Below, one piece after another: positions 52,540-61,017 of a DNA stretch of 64,000 nucleotides. The notes beneath the pieces are model-generated. The model made no database searches. It worked only from the letters and a program-made list of their open reading frames with translations, and was not told where the DNA came from. Position 1 is the first letter of the stretch; the number at the start of each line of letters is the position of its first letter. A program made the position numbers and the translations under genes. Origin of the DNA: JAIBJN01 sp963830885 (GTDB lineage: Bacteria > Actinomycetota > Thermoleophilia > Gaiellales > Gaiellaceae); the NCBI GenBank assembly GCA_963830885.1, contig CAWHOA010000042.1:1-64000 (forward strand), in the 5' to 3' direction.

Positions 52540-52760
52540 GCGTCCCCGCTTCTCCGCGCACCCCCGGATCGACAGGAGTCCGCGCAGCGGCGAGGCAGGC
52601 CGTTCCTTCTGTCCCGTCGAGCACGAGCCCAACGGTGTTTTCCAAGCCACTCGCCTACCCTTCGACCCTGGATCGTCTCCAGTCGGGTTGCGCACAGCCG
52701 ACGGAGCCGTCCTCCGTGGAGGGGTTTTGGAGCCCGATTGCGGCGCGTCGTGTGAAAAAC

Positions 52761-52788
52761 AGCATGCGAAAGCCGATGCACCTGTCAA
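52761..52788 (-). promoter_or_regulatory. Putative promoter of the tRNA-Ro60-RtcB unit
   Basis: Minus strand TTGACA (52788-52783), 16-base spacer, CATGCT (52766-52761). The -35 is consensus, the -10 is weak but keeps A2, T3 and T6. No other promoter-like site is obvious between it and tRNA-Gln. Confidence 0.4.
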
Positions 52789-52918
52789 AGCGCAATTTCA
52801 CACGCGGACGCGCCGAGCACTTTCTCTCTCAGGCGGGGCCTCGATTCGATCTAGGTCTTGTTCAAGCTGAGCATCACCCTTCTGTTCCTGGTGTCCGATT
52901 CGCCTCCGAAACGACGAA

Positions 52919-52936
52919 GGCGACCTTCCGGTCGCC
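52919..52936 (-). terminator. Possible terminator after the methyltransferase gene
   Basis: GGCGACC, TTCC, GGTCGCC, with weaker flanking pairing; about 300 bases after the methyltransferase stop and just upstream of the array promoter. Confidence 0.35.
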
Positions 52937-53236
52937 CTCGCTTCGAGCTGCTATGCGGCTAGTTTCCTAGCGCATCCACCTCTCGGCAAGGGCTGGCTCG
53001 TAGCCGGCCTGGCGACCGTCATTGACGGGCTTGTGCCAGCACGGCGACGCCGACGCGGCCTCGGCCGCGCGGGGAAGGAAGGGATGGGTGTCGAGGATCA
53101 TGAGCATGGAACCGTTGTTACTCCGCACGGGAGGATAGCGCAGTGCGGCGGACATTGCAAGGGATCTAGGAAAAGAAACGCGCAGCCGTCAGCGACGCCT
53201 TCTTGGGAATGCAGGTAAGAATGCGAGTCGAAAGAT

Positions 53237-53965
53237 TTACTCGCGCATTGAGCTCGACTGCGCATTCGGACGCCGGGCGAGCCAGATCGAGTCCTCGCCG
53301 CCCTCGTACGGGCGGAGGTCGAACCAGCCGTAGCAGGCGACGATCTCGAATCCGGCCTCTTCGAGGAGGGCCTGCCACTCCTCGTTCGGGAGCCAGGCCA
53401 GGCTGAGGGACGCTTCCGACGCCGAGCCGCGCACGTGGAGCGTCAGGACGCGCCGCTCGAGATCCCAGAGCGCGAGCTCCCAGATGCCCGGCTCGCGCTC
53501 CAGCCAGCGGCCGTGGGTCTCCTCGATGTCCTCGACGCTCGGGGCGAACACGTCGAAGACGAAGCGCCCGCCCGGCTCGAGCAGGCGGCTGACCGCTGCC
53601 AGGGCTTGACGCCGCTCGGCGTCCGTCTCCAGGTGGAGGAAGGCGCGAAACGGGGAGATCACGAGCCGCACCCGCTCCGTCACAGGGGGCTCGCGGAGGT
53701 CGCCGAGCCGGAGGTCGAGGAGGTGGTCGACGCCGGCCGCCTCCGCGCTGCGGCGGCAGACCTCCAGCATCCCCGGGGACGAGTCGATCCCGATGACCGG
53801 GACGCCCGCCGCCGCGATCGGGAGGGCGATCCGCCCGGTCCCGACCCCGAGCTCGACGACCGTCGAGCGCGCCTTCCGCGCCTCCGCGACGTAGAAGCCG
53901 ACGTCTTCCGTGACCGTTCGGCTCCAGGGATCGTAGAGCTCGGCGATTGCGTCGTAGGCGCTCAT
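53237..53965 (-). CDS. SAM-dependent methyltransferase (class I)
   Basis: 242 aa. AYDAIAELYDPWSRTV start, SAM motif I VVELGVGTGRIALPIAAAG, motif II VIGIDSSPGMLEVCRR, and RLVISPFRAFLHLE followed by EPGGRFVFDVFAP. Resembles small-molecule methyltransferases. Its start codon lies inside a palindrome (53963-53985). Substrate unknown. Confidence 0.85.
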   Translation of the reverse strand: MSAYDAIAELYDPWSRTVTEDVGFYVAEARKARSTVVELGVGTGRIALPIAAAGVPVIGIDSSPGMLEVCRRSAEAAGVDHLLDLRLGDLREPPVTERVRLVISPFRAFLHLETDAERRQALAAVSRLLEPGGRFVFDVFAPSVEDIEETHGRWLEREPGIWELALWDLERRVLTLHVRGSASEASLSLAWLPNEEWQALLEEAGFEIVACYGWFDLRPYEGGEDSIWLARRPNAQSSSMRE

Positions 53966-53985
53966 CGGCCGGGCCCCGGCCGATG
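53963..53985. promoter_or_regulatory. Palindrome over the methyltransferase start
   Basis: CATCGGCCGGG and CCCGGCCGATG separated by one base; the first CAT is the complement of the start ATG. It could bury the start codon in the mRNA or be an operator. Confidence 0.4.
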
Positions 53986-54001
53986 AGCGCGGGGAGAGTG
54001 T

Positions 54002-54073
54002 GTGAGGGAACCGGGAGGTTCCCTCACTGTCTCAAAGAAGGGGGCACGTGGGGGAAACCTGGTTTCCCCCACG
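54002..54073. repeat. Two tandem perfect hairpins upstream of pheS
   Basis: 54002-54027: GTGAGGGAACC, GGGA, GGTTCCCTCAC. 54047-54073: CGTGGGGGAAACC, T, GGTTTCCCCCACG. Both perfect and similar to each other; 52 bases separate the second from the pheS ATG. Could be terminators, REP elements or a pheST leader structure. Confidence 0.65.
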
Positions 54074-54125
54074 GGACCGAGCCGAAGGCGAGGGACGCTC
54101 ACGGACCCGATGATACGCTCCGCCG

Positions 54126-55121
54126 ATGGACCCGCAGGCCGTGGAAACCGAGGCGAGAAGCGCGATTGCGGGCGCTTCGACCCTCGACGAGCTGGACGAC
54201 GCGCGCGTCCGCTACCTGGGCCGGAAGAGCGAGCTGAAGCAGGCGCTCCGCGAGGTCCGGGACGCCGAGACCGGCAGCGTCCTCAACGCCCTGCGCCAGA
54301 CCCTCGAGGACGCGGTGGCCGAGCGCCAGGCCGAGCTGGAGCGCGCCGACCTCGACCGGCGCCTGACCGAGGAAGTCACGGACGTCACGCTGCCGGGCGA
54401 GCGAAGGCAGCGAGGCCACCTGCACCTGATCACCCAGATCCGGCGCGAGGTGGAGGACATCTTCCTCGGGCTCGGCTACCAGGTCGTCGACGGCCGCGAG
54501 GTCGAGACGACGCACTACAACTTCGACGCGCTCAACTTCCCTGCCGACCACCCGACGCGGTCGCCTCGGCAGTCGGTCTTCTTGAACGGCGACGTCCTCT
54601 TCCGCACGGAGACGTCTCCGTCGCAGATCCGCGTGATGGAGTCGCAACCCCCGCCGATCTACATGGTCTCGCTCGGCCGCGTCTACCGCCGGGACACGCC
54701 CGACGCCACGCACACGCCCGTGTTCCACCAGATCGAGGGCCTGGCCGTCGACCGCGGGATCACCATGGCCGACCTCAAGGGGACGCTGCTGCACATGATG
54801 CGAGCCCTCTTCGGCGAGGAGCGCGAGATGCGCTTCCGCACGCACGACTTCCCCTTCACGGAGCCGTCGCTCGAGCCCGACGTCAGCTGCTTCCTCTGCG
54901 ACGGCGCCGGCTGCCCGGTCTGCCGCTACTCGGGGTGGATCGAGATCGCCGGCTCCGGCATGGTCGAACCGGCCCTGTTCGAGTTCGTCGGCCTCGACCC
55001 CGAGGAGTGGTCGGGCTTCGCCTTCGGGATGGGCCTCGAGCGCGTCGCCATGCTCCGCCACGGCCTCCCGGCCCTCGGCCTCCTCTGGGAGAACGACCTC
55101 CGGGTGCTCCGGCAGTTTTGA
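54126..55121 (+). CDS. pheS: Phenylalanyl-tRNA synthetase alpha subunit
   Basis: 331 aa. N-terminal coiled-coil (LDDARVRYLGRKSELKQAL), then class II core: THYNFDALNFPADHPTRS, TSPSQIRVMESQPPPIYMVS, GRVYRRDTPDATHTPVFHQI (motif 2), and GFAFGMGLERVAMLRHG (motif 3). Catalytic subunit that charges tRNA-Phe. Stop codon begins repeat R4. Confidence 0.96.
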   Translation: MDPQAVETEARSAIAGASTLDELDDARVRYLGRKSELKQALREVRDAETGSVLNALRQTLEDAVAERQAELERADLDRRLTEEVTDVTLPGERRQRGHLHLITQIRREVEDIFLGLGYQVVDGREVETTHYNFDALNFPADHPTRSPRQSVFLNGDVLFRTETSPSQIRVMESQPPPIYMVSLGRVYRRDTPDATHTPVFHQIEGLAVDRGITMADLKGTLLHMMRALFGEEREMRFRTHDFPFTEPSLEPDVSCFLCDGAGCPVCRYSGWIEIAGSGMVEPALFEFVGLDPEEWSGFAFGMGLERVAMLRHGLPALGLLWENDLRVLRQF

Positions 55122-55286
55122 GAGCTCCTAACACAATGAGGAGCCATGCCGTCTGGCCGCGCTGGGCGGCCCGAGGCGGCGTCCTCAGTCGCGCCCATAC
55201 CTCTCCAGGTATGAGCGCTCCCTGCGTCCTTGCTTCGAACCACCCATCGCACCCAGTCGGCGGGTCATCATCCTGTTAGGAGCTCT
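55119..55286. repeat. Stop-anchored inverted-repeat element R4 between pheS and pheT
   Basis: Outer arms AGAGCTCCTAACA (55121-55133) and TGTTAGGAGCTCT (55274-55286) are perfect complements; the 3' arm contains the pheT ribosome site AGGAG. The core of R1 is present inverted: 55179-55196 and 55216-55233 (18/18 and 17/18 identical to R1) around CATACCT/AGGTATG, which differs from R1 but keeps pairing. Confidence 0.75.
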
Positions 55287-55289
55287 GAG

Positions 55290-57584
55290 ATGAAGATTCC
55301 AGTCTCCTGGCTGCGCGAGTACGTCGAGGTCGACGCGACCACCGCAGAGATCGCCAACCGGCTCGCCATCGCCACCGGCGAGGTCGAGCGCATCTCCTAC
55401 CGCGGCGTCGCCGACGACGACGGCAACTACGGCCGCTACCTCGTCGGCCGTGTCGTCGAGGCGGGGAAGCACCCGAACGCCGACCGGCTCCAGCTCTGCA
55501 GCGTCGACGTCGGTGAGCCGGAGCCGCGCCAGATCGTCTGCGGCGCCTGGAACTTCGGCGCGGGCGCGACCGTCGCCGTCGCGCTGCCCGGCGCGGTGCT
55601 GCCCGACGGCCGCACGCTCGAGCGCGCCAAGCTCCGCGGGACGGTCTCCGACGGGATGATCCTCTCCGAGTCCGAGCTCGAGCTGAGCGGCGAGCATGCG
55701 GGGATCCTCGTCCTCGCCGAGCCTTACGAGCCGGGGACCCCGCTCCGCGACGTGCTCCCGCTCGGCGAGGAGGTGCTCGAGATCGAGCTGACCCGCAACC
55801 GCCCCGACTGCCTCTCGGTCTACGGCATCGCGCGGGAGGTGGCGGCGCTCTTCCGCGCCGAGCTGAAGCCGATGCCGGGCGAGGACCCCGAGCTCGCCGG
55901 CGACGAGCACCCGAACGTGAGCATCGAGGACTTCGACGGCTGCCCGCGCTACATCGGGCGCCTGTTCCGGGACGTCCGGCTCGGCCCGTCGCCGCCGTGG
56001 CTGAAGGCCCGCCTGACGGCCGCCGGCATGCGTCCGATCTCCAACGTCGTCGACATCACGAACTACGTCATGCTCGCGCTCGGGAACCCGCTGCACGCTT
56101 TCGACTTCGAGACGCTCGGCGGCGGCCGCATCGTCGTGCGGCGCGCCCGAGCGGGCGAGGAGTTCACGAGCCTGGACGGGAACCTGCGCAAACTCGACCC
56201 CGCCGACCTCGTCATCGCCGACGCCGAGCGCGCCATCGCCTTCGCCGGGATCATGGGCGGGCTCGACACGGAGGTGACGGAGTCGACGACCTCCGTGCTC
56301 CTCGAGGCCGCCAACTTCGAGCCGGGCACGATCCTCTGGAGCTCGGAGCGCCACGCGCTTCGCACCGAGGGCTCGAACCGCTGGGAGAAGGGGGTCGACC
56401 CCTATCTCGCGCCGCACGCCGCGCGGCTCGCCACGCAGCTCATGGTCGAGCTCGTGGGCGCCCGCTGGGTCGGCGACACCGACGTCAAGGGCGACCTGCC
56501 CGAGCCCCCGGTCGCGCATTACCGCACCGGCCGGGCCAACCGGATCATCGGGATCGAGATCGAGGAGCAGGAGCAGAAGGACATCCTCGAGAGCCTCGGG
56601 TTCGACGTCGTTCCGGGCTGGGACGTCCACGTGCCCACCTGGCGGATGCGCGACGTGACGCGCGAGATCGACCTCGTCGAGGAGGTCGCGCGCGTCCACG
56701 GCCTCGAGAAGATCCCCTTCACCCTGCCGCTTCGGAGCGCGATGTCCGGCCGCCTCTCGCAGAGCCAGCGGCTGCGCCGCCTGGTCGAGGACGTGCTCGT
56801 CGGCGCCGGGTTCTTCGAGGCGTACACGCTGAGCCTGGTCGCGCGCGACCCCGACCCGGAGGCGCTGCGGCTGCCCGTGCCGCTGACCTCCGAGCACGGC
56901 GTCCTCCGCACGACGCTTCTGGACGGCCTCGTCGCCGCGGCCGCGCACAACGTCGCGGTCGGGAACGAGGAGATCGCGCTCTTCGAGATCGCGCGCGTCT
57001 ACCTTCCGAGCGGCGAGCAGCTGCCGGACGAGCACTGGCGCGTCGGCGCAATCGCGCAGGGCGGCTACCCGCGGGCCAAGGGCGCGGTCGAGACCCTGTA
57101 CGAGGCGCTCGGCATCGAGCCGGTGCTCGAGCGGACGCGGCTGCCCTTCCTGCACCCCGGCAAGGCGGCGGCGCTCGAGGCGGGCTGGGTCGGCGAGGTC
57201 CATCCGGCGCTGCTCGAGGGCGAGTGGGGCGTGTTCGAGCTCGACCTCGACACGCTCTTCGCCCAGGTGCCGGAGCGTGTCGAGTACGAGGACGTCGTCA
57301 GCTACCCGGCCGTGCACCAGGACCTCGCGTTCGTCGTGGGCGAGGAGGTGCTCGCGGGCGAGCTGATCGCGGCGGCGCGCGAGGCCGCCGGGCCGGAGCT
57401 GCGCGACGCGGCAGTCTTCGACGTCTACCGCGGAGAGCCCATCCCAGCCGGGAGGAAGTCCGTGGCGCTCCACGTCAGCTTCCAGTCGCCCGAGCGCACG
57501 CTCTCGGACGAGGACGCCCGCGCCATCAGGGAGCGCATCGTTGCGGCCCTCGGCGAGAAGTTCGATGCCGAGCTCCGCGCGTAG
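55290..57584 (+). CDS. pheT: Phenylalanyl-tRNA synthetase beta subunit
   Basis: 764 aa from ATG 55290, 7 bases after AGGAG. EMAP/tRNA-binding domain (VVEAGKHPNADRLQLCSVDV), B3/4 editing domain (RPDCLSVYGIAREVAALF; PISNVVDITNYVMLALGNPL), B5 (NRIIGIEIEEQEQKDILESL), catalytic-like core and ferredoxin-fold anticodon domain at the C-terminus (SYPAVHQDLAFVVGEEV; SLVARD upstream). Works with PheS as a heterotetramer. The upstream frame is not needed. Confidence 0.95.
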   Translation: MKIPVSWLREYVEVDATTAEIANRLAIATGEVERISYRGVADDDGNYGRYLVGRVVEAGKHPNADRLQLCSVDVGEPEPRQIVCGAWNFGAGATVAVALPGAVLPDGRTLERAKLRGTVSDGMILSESELELSGEHAGILVLAEPYEPGTPLRDVLPLGEEVLEIELTRNRPDCLSVYGIAREVAALFRAELKPMPGEDPELAGDEHPNVSIEDFDGCPRYIGRLFRDVRLGPSPPWLKARLTAAGMRPISNVVDITNYVMLALGNPLHAFDFETLGGGRIVVRRARAGEEFTSLDGNLRKLDPADLVIADAERAIAFAGIMGGLDTEVTESTTSVLLEAANFEPGTILWSSERHALRTEGSNRWEKGVDPYLAPHAARLATQLMVELVGARWVGDTDVKGDLPEPPVAHYRTGRANRIIGIEIEEQEQKDILESLGFDVVPGWDVHVPTWRMRDVTREIDLVEEVARVHGLEKIPFTLPLRSAMSGRLSQSQRLRRLVEDVLVGAGFFEAYTLSLVARDPDPEALRLPVPLTSEHGVLRTTLLDGLVAAAAHNVAVGNEEIALFEIARVYLPSGEQLPDEHWRVGAIAQGGYPRAKGAVETLYEALGIEPVLERTRLPFLHPGKAAALEAGWVGEVHPALLEGEWGVFELDLDTLFAQVPERVEYEDVVSYPAVHQDLAFVVGEEVLAGELIAAAREAAGPELRDAAVFDVYRGEPIPAGRKSVALHVSFQSPERTLSDEDARAIRERIVAALGEKFDAELRA

Positions 57585-58059
57585 GCTGATCGTCGTCCTC
57601 GGCTACTCGGACGGGAGGCGGCGGGAGCTGCACCCGATCTGCGCGGCCCGGGTCGAGTTCGCGGCGCGCCTGGCCGAGGAGGGCGACGCCGTGCTCCTCT
57701 CCGGCTGGTCGCGGCGGCCCGGGCGGCTGCCCGAGGCGGAGCTGATGCGCCGCGCATGGCCAGTGTCCGAGGCTGAGCTACTCAGCGACCCGGACGCGCG
57801 CCACACCGCGCAGAACGCGGCGAGCGCGGCCGCGCACGCCCGCGAGCTGGGCGCCGACGAGGTCGTCGTCATCACGTCGTCGTGGCACCGCGCACGCGCC
57901 CGGGTGCTGTTCCGCTCGCTGCTTCCGGGCGTCCGGGTCACGGTCCTGGGCGCCCCGACTCCGGGCTCGCCGCGCAACTACCTGCGCGAGGCGGCCGTCT
58001 TTCCGCTGGTGCCGTTCCAGGTGCGGACGGCTCGCCGCGCTACCCGAAGAGGCGCTTGA
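57565..58059 (+). CDS. YdcF-like DUF218 protein
   Basis: 164 aa from ATG 57565, overlapping the end of pheT by 20 bases. DUF218 features: LIVVLGYSDGRR, GDAVLLSGWSRRPG, ARHTAQNAASAAAHARELGA, VITSSWHRARARVLFRSLLP. Members act in envelope metabolism or bind SAM; the role here is unknown. Its last codons overlap the convergent gene at 58040. Confidence 0.8.
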   Translation: MPSSARRLIVVLGYSDGRRRELHPICAARVEFAARLAEEGDAVLLSGWSRRPGRLPEAELMRRAWPVSEAELLSDPDARHTAQNAASAAAHARELGADEVVVITSSWHRARARVLFRSLLPGVRVTVLGAPTPGSPRNYLREAAVFPLVPFQVRTARRATRRGA

Positions 58060-58357
58060 AGAAGCCCGGCTTCGGCAAGGTTCCGACGACCGGCTCCTCG
58101 TAGGGAGGCAGCCGGTCGAGCTCGGCCGCGGTCATGTCGACCTGGACGCTCCTGGGCCAGATGCCGGTCACGCGCTCGGCGGGGAGGTACCGCTTCGCGT
58201 CGAGCGGGCCGAATCTGACCACGAGCCCGTTGAAGATGTCGGCCGTGCGGTCGCCTGCGATCTCGACCACGCGCGCGAGGTCGGCGCCCTCCGCGCTCAC
58301 CACGTCGGCGTCGCGCTCGATCGCCTTCCAGGAGACCTGCGGCTCGGGCTCCGTCAC
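58040..58357 (-). CDS. PRC-barrel-like protein
   Basis: 105 aa from GTG 58357, overlapping the stop of the previous gene (GTGA). Beta-rich PRC/DUF2171-like pattern: RDADVVSAEGADLARVVEIA, IFNGLVVRFGPLDAKRYLPA, ERVTGIWPRSVQVDMTAAEL. Ends with a basic aromatic tail (KPGFFKRLFG). Function unknown. Confidence 0.7.
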   Translation of the reverse strand: MTEPEPQVSWKAIERDADVVSAEGADLARVVEIAGDRTADIFNGLVVRFGPLDAKRYLPAERVTGIWPRSVQVDMTAAELDRLPPYEEPVVGTLPKPGFFKRLFG

Positions 58358-59019
58358 ACCGCGCGCCCGTCCTCGCGCCACACCGGCCCCTGCGAGAAGG
58401 GCGCGTTCGTGTCGGAGAGGACGCGCAGGACCCGGACGCGGCCGCTCACGCCCTCGTCGTCGAGGCGCTGGAAGGCACGTCGGGCCATGCCGGCGGCGAC
58501 GCCGTAGCCCTGTCTGTTGGCGGCGCGGAAGCGGAAGGTCGAGGGCCCGCCGGCGCGGGCGGGGTTCATCGGGGCGAGCAGGAGCGCGCCGCGGTCGAGG
58601 TAGTCGCTCGAGTCGAGCTCGACCTCCGCGTAGAGGTCGCTCCAGTCCGGCGGCAGGCGCCGCAGGAGCGAGTCCCAGGATGCCGAGAGCGTCGCGCGCT
58701 TCTCCGCTTCCGGCGCGGGAGCGGCGGCCGTCGGGGCCGGACGCTCGAACTCGACGAGGCGCACGCGGCCCGGGATTCCGGCCTGGTCGAGGCGCGCGAG
58801 AACACGCCGAGCCAGGGCCGGCGGCGTGCCCGACCCGTGATCGGTGGCGGCGAGATGGAACGTGAACGATCTGCCTGCGCGCCCTGGGGAGGCGGAGGCG
58901 AGGAGCAGCGACGCGCGGTCGGCGTCGGCCTCCTCGTCCACGGTCAGCTCGATGCGCGCGTGCTCCCAGTCGCGGGGGAGTCCGCGGACGAGCTCGTCGA
59001 CGCGATCGGCAAGGGCCAT
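58354..59019 (-). CDS. Duplicated-domain hypothetical protein
   Basis: 221 aa made of two homologous halves of about 90 residues: LPRDWEHARIELTV ... ASLLLASASPGRAG ... ARRVLARLDQAGIPGRVRLV, and LPPDWSDLYAEVEL ... ALLLAPMNPARAG ... ARRAFQRLDDEGVSGRVRVL, joined by a proline/alanine linker. I do not recognise the domain. Co-transcribed with the PRC-like gene and divergent from the E1alpha gene. Confidence 0.75.
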   Translation of the reverse strand: MALADRVDELVRGLPRDWEHARIELTVDEEADADRASLLLASASPGRAGRSFTFHLAATDHGSGTPPALARRVLARLDQAGIPGRVRLVEFERPAPTAAAPAPEAEKRATLSASWDSLLRRLPPDWSDLYAEVELDSSDYLDRGALLLAPMNPARAGGPSTFRFRAANRQGYGVAAGMARRAFQRLDDEGVSGRVRVLRVLSDTNAPFSQGPVWREDGRAV

Positions 59020-59062
59020 CGGGACGCAGATTATTCACTCGGGCTGCTAGCTTGTCGGCGCC

Positions 59063-60037
59063 GTGGCAACCCTCGAGGAAAAGGGGCAGGCAGTGCCGAC
59101 CGAGCGCCTGAAGGACTTCCTTCGGGAGATGCTCCTCATCAGGCGGTTCGAGGAGAAGGTCGAGGAGCGGTTCCGCGCCGGCGAGCTGCCCGGCTTCCTC
59201 CACGTCGCCATCGGCCAGGAGGCGGTCGCGGTGGGCGTATGCCGCGCGCTGGAGGAGGGCGACGTGATCGCGTCGACCCACCGCGCGCACGGCCACACCA
59301 TCGCCAAGGGCACGCATCCGAACGAGGTCATGGCCGAGCTCTACGGCAAGGTCGAAGGCTGCAGCCACGGCTACGGCGGCTCCATGCACCTCTACGACCT
59401 CGAGCGCGGGAACCTGGGGGCGAACGCGGTCGTCGGAGGCGGGCTCCCGGGCATCGTCGGGTCGGCGCTGGCCTTCAAGCTGCGCTCCGAGCCGCGCGTC
59501 GCGGTCGCATTCTTCGGCGACGGGGCCACGAACATCGGCACCTTCCACGAGTCGCTGAACCTCGCGCAGCTCTGGAAGGTCCCTGCCATCTTCATCTGCG
59601 AGCACAACCGCTACGCCGAGTCCACGCCCTCCACGCAGCACCTGCCCATCCAGGACATGACGAAGCGGGCCGAGGCTTTCGGGATGGAGTCGGCATCCGT
59701 GAACGGCCAGGACGTCGAGGCCGTGTACGAGACCGCGAAGAAGGCGCTCAGGCACGCCCGCGAGGGGAAGGGCCCCGTCTTCGTCGTCGCCGACTGCGTC
59801 CGGCTCTCGGGCCACTACGTCGGCGACCCGCAGGTCTACCGGCCGAAGGAGGAGATCCTCGAGCTGCGCAAGACGCGCGACCCGATCGAGCTGCTGCGCG
59901 CGCGGCTGGCGCTCACCGACGAGGAGTTCGAGGAGATGGACCGCGAGGCGACGCGCATCGCCGAGGACTCCGTCGAGTTCGCCAAGAAGGGCACCGACCC
60001 GAAGCCAGAAGACGCGCTGAAGAACGTCTACGCCTGA
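59063..60037 (+). CDS. 2-oxoacid dehydrogenase E1 alpha subunit
   Basis: 324 aa, GTG start. Thiamine-diphosphate-binding motif GDGATNIGTFHESLNLAQLW followed by NRYAES; also IASTHRAHGHTIAKG and YGGSMHLYD. Closest to the short AcoA/PdhA type (pyruvate or acetoin). The stop overlaps the E1 beta start (TGATG). First gene of the E1alpha-E1beta-E2 operon; no E3 in the window. Confidence 0.9.
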   Translation: MATLEEKGQAVPTERLKDFLREMLLIRRFEEKVEERFRAGELPGFLHVAIGQEAVAVGVCRALEEGDVIASTHRAHGHTIAKGTHPNEVMAELYGKVEGCSHGYGGSMHLYDLERGNLGANAVVGGGLPGIVGSALAFKLRSEPRVAVAFFGDGATNIGTFHESLNLAQLWKVPAIFICEHNRYAESTPSTQHLPIQDMTKRAEAFGMESASVNGQDVEAVYETAKKALRHAREGKGPVFVVADCVRLSGHYVGDPQVYRPKEEILELRKTRDPIELLRARLALTDEEFEEMDREATRIAEDSVEFAKKGTDPKPEDALKNVYA

Positions 60038-61017
60038 TGGCGACGATGACCTACAGGGAGGCCGTGCGCGACGCCATGAGCGAGGCGATGCGCCGCGACG
60101 ACGACGTCTTCGTCATGGGCGAGGACATCGCCGAGATGGGCGGCTCGATGGGCGTCACGCAGGGGATGCTCGACGAGTTCGGGCCCAATCGGGTGCGCAA
60201 TACGCCGATCTCCGAGATGGCGATCGTGGGCGCCGGGATCGGCGCGGCAGTGGCCGGTATGCGCCCGATCGTCGAGATCATGTACCAGGACTTCATGACG
60301 CTGGCGATGGAGCAGCTCGTCCAGCAAGGCGCCAAGCACCGCTACATGTCGGGCGGCCAGATCAAGGTTCCCGTGACGCTGCGGACGCAGGGGGGCGCCG
60401 GCTGGTCGCCGGGCGCGCAGCACGCGCAGCAGCTGGAGGCGTGGTTCGTGCACGTCCCGGGGATCAAGGTCGTGTTCGCCTCGACGGCCGCCGATGCGCG
60501 CGGGCTGCTCTGGAGCTCGATCTACGACGACAACCCGGTCGTCTTCTTCGAGCACCGCTCGCTCTACAACCTGAAGGACGAGGTGCCGGACGAGATCGAG
60601 GGCATCGAGCTCGGCAAGGCGCGCGTGCACCGCGAGGGCGAGGACGTGACCGTGGTGGCCACCGGCCGGCTCGTCCACGAGGCGCTCGCGGCGGCCGAGG
60701 AGGCCGAGTCCGACGGGATCTCGGTCGAGGTCGTGGACCCGCGCACGCTCCTGCCCCTCGACGAGGATGCGATCGTCGGCTCCGTGCGCAAGACGAACCG
60801 CTGCGTCGTCGCTCACGAGGCCGTCGTCCGCATGGGCTTGGGGGCGGAGATCGCGGCAGTTGTCCAGTACGGGGCGTTCGACTACCTGGACGCGCCGATC
60901 GAGCGCGTCGGCGCCACGTTCACGCCGGTGCCCTTCGCGCCGGTCATGGAGGAGTACGTCATCCCGCACGCGGAGGACGTGCTCGCGGCCGTCAAGCGCA
61001 CCGTAGCGAGGTCTTAG
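60037..61017 (+). CDS. 2-oxoacid dehydrogenase E1 beta subunit
   Basis: 326 aa from ATG 60037. Transketolase-type fold: MTYREAVRDAMSEAMRRDDD, FVMGEDIAEMGG, TPISEMAIVGAGIGAAVAG, VVDPRTLLPLDEDAIVGSV. Forms the E1 heterotetramer with the alpha subunit. Its TAG stop is the first base triplet of repeat R5. Confidence 0.92.
   Translation: MATMTYREAVRDAMSEAMRRDDDVFVMGEDIAEMGGSMGVTQGMLDEFGPNRVRNTPISEMAIVGAGIGAAVAGMRPIVEIMYQDFMTLAMEQLVQQGAKHRYMSGGQIKVPVTLRTQGGAGWSPGAQHAQQLEAWFVHVPGIKVVFASTAADARGLLWSSIYDDNPVVFFEHRSLYNLKDEVPDEIEGIELGKARVHREGEDVTVVATGRLVHEALAAAEEAESDGISVEVVDPRTLLPLDEDAIVGSVRKTNRCVVAHEAVVRMGLGAEIAAVVQYGAFDYLDAPIERVGATFTPVPFAPVMEEYVIPHAEDVLAAVKRTVARS

Larger units (their letters stand above)
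52540..53236. other. Gap upstream of the tRNA array: no gene recognised
   Basis: 697 bases. Open frames here overlap tRNAs or have unnatural composition. Contains the putative array promoter (52761-52788), a hairpin GGCGACC/GGTCGCC (52919-52936), and a lower-GC stretch at 53100-53230. The array leader would be about 215 bases long. Confidence 0.5.

Noticed and set aside
52967..53155. 62-codon minus-strand frame upstream of the tRNA array
   Set aside because: No ribosome site, odd composition and no recognisable fold; treated as non-coding.
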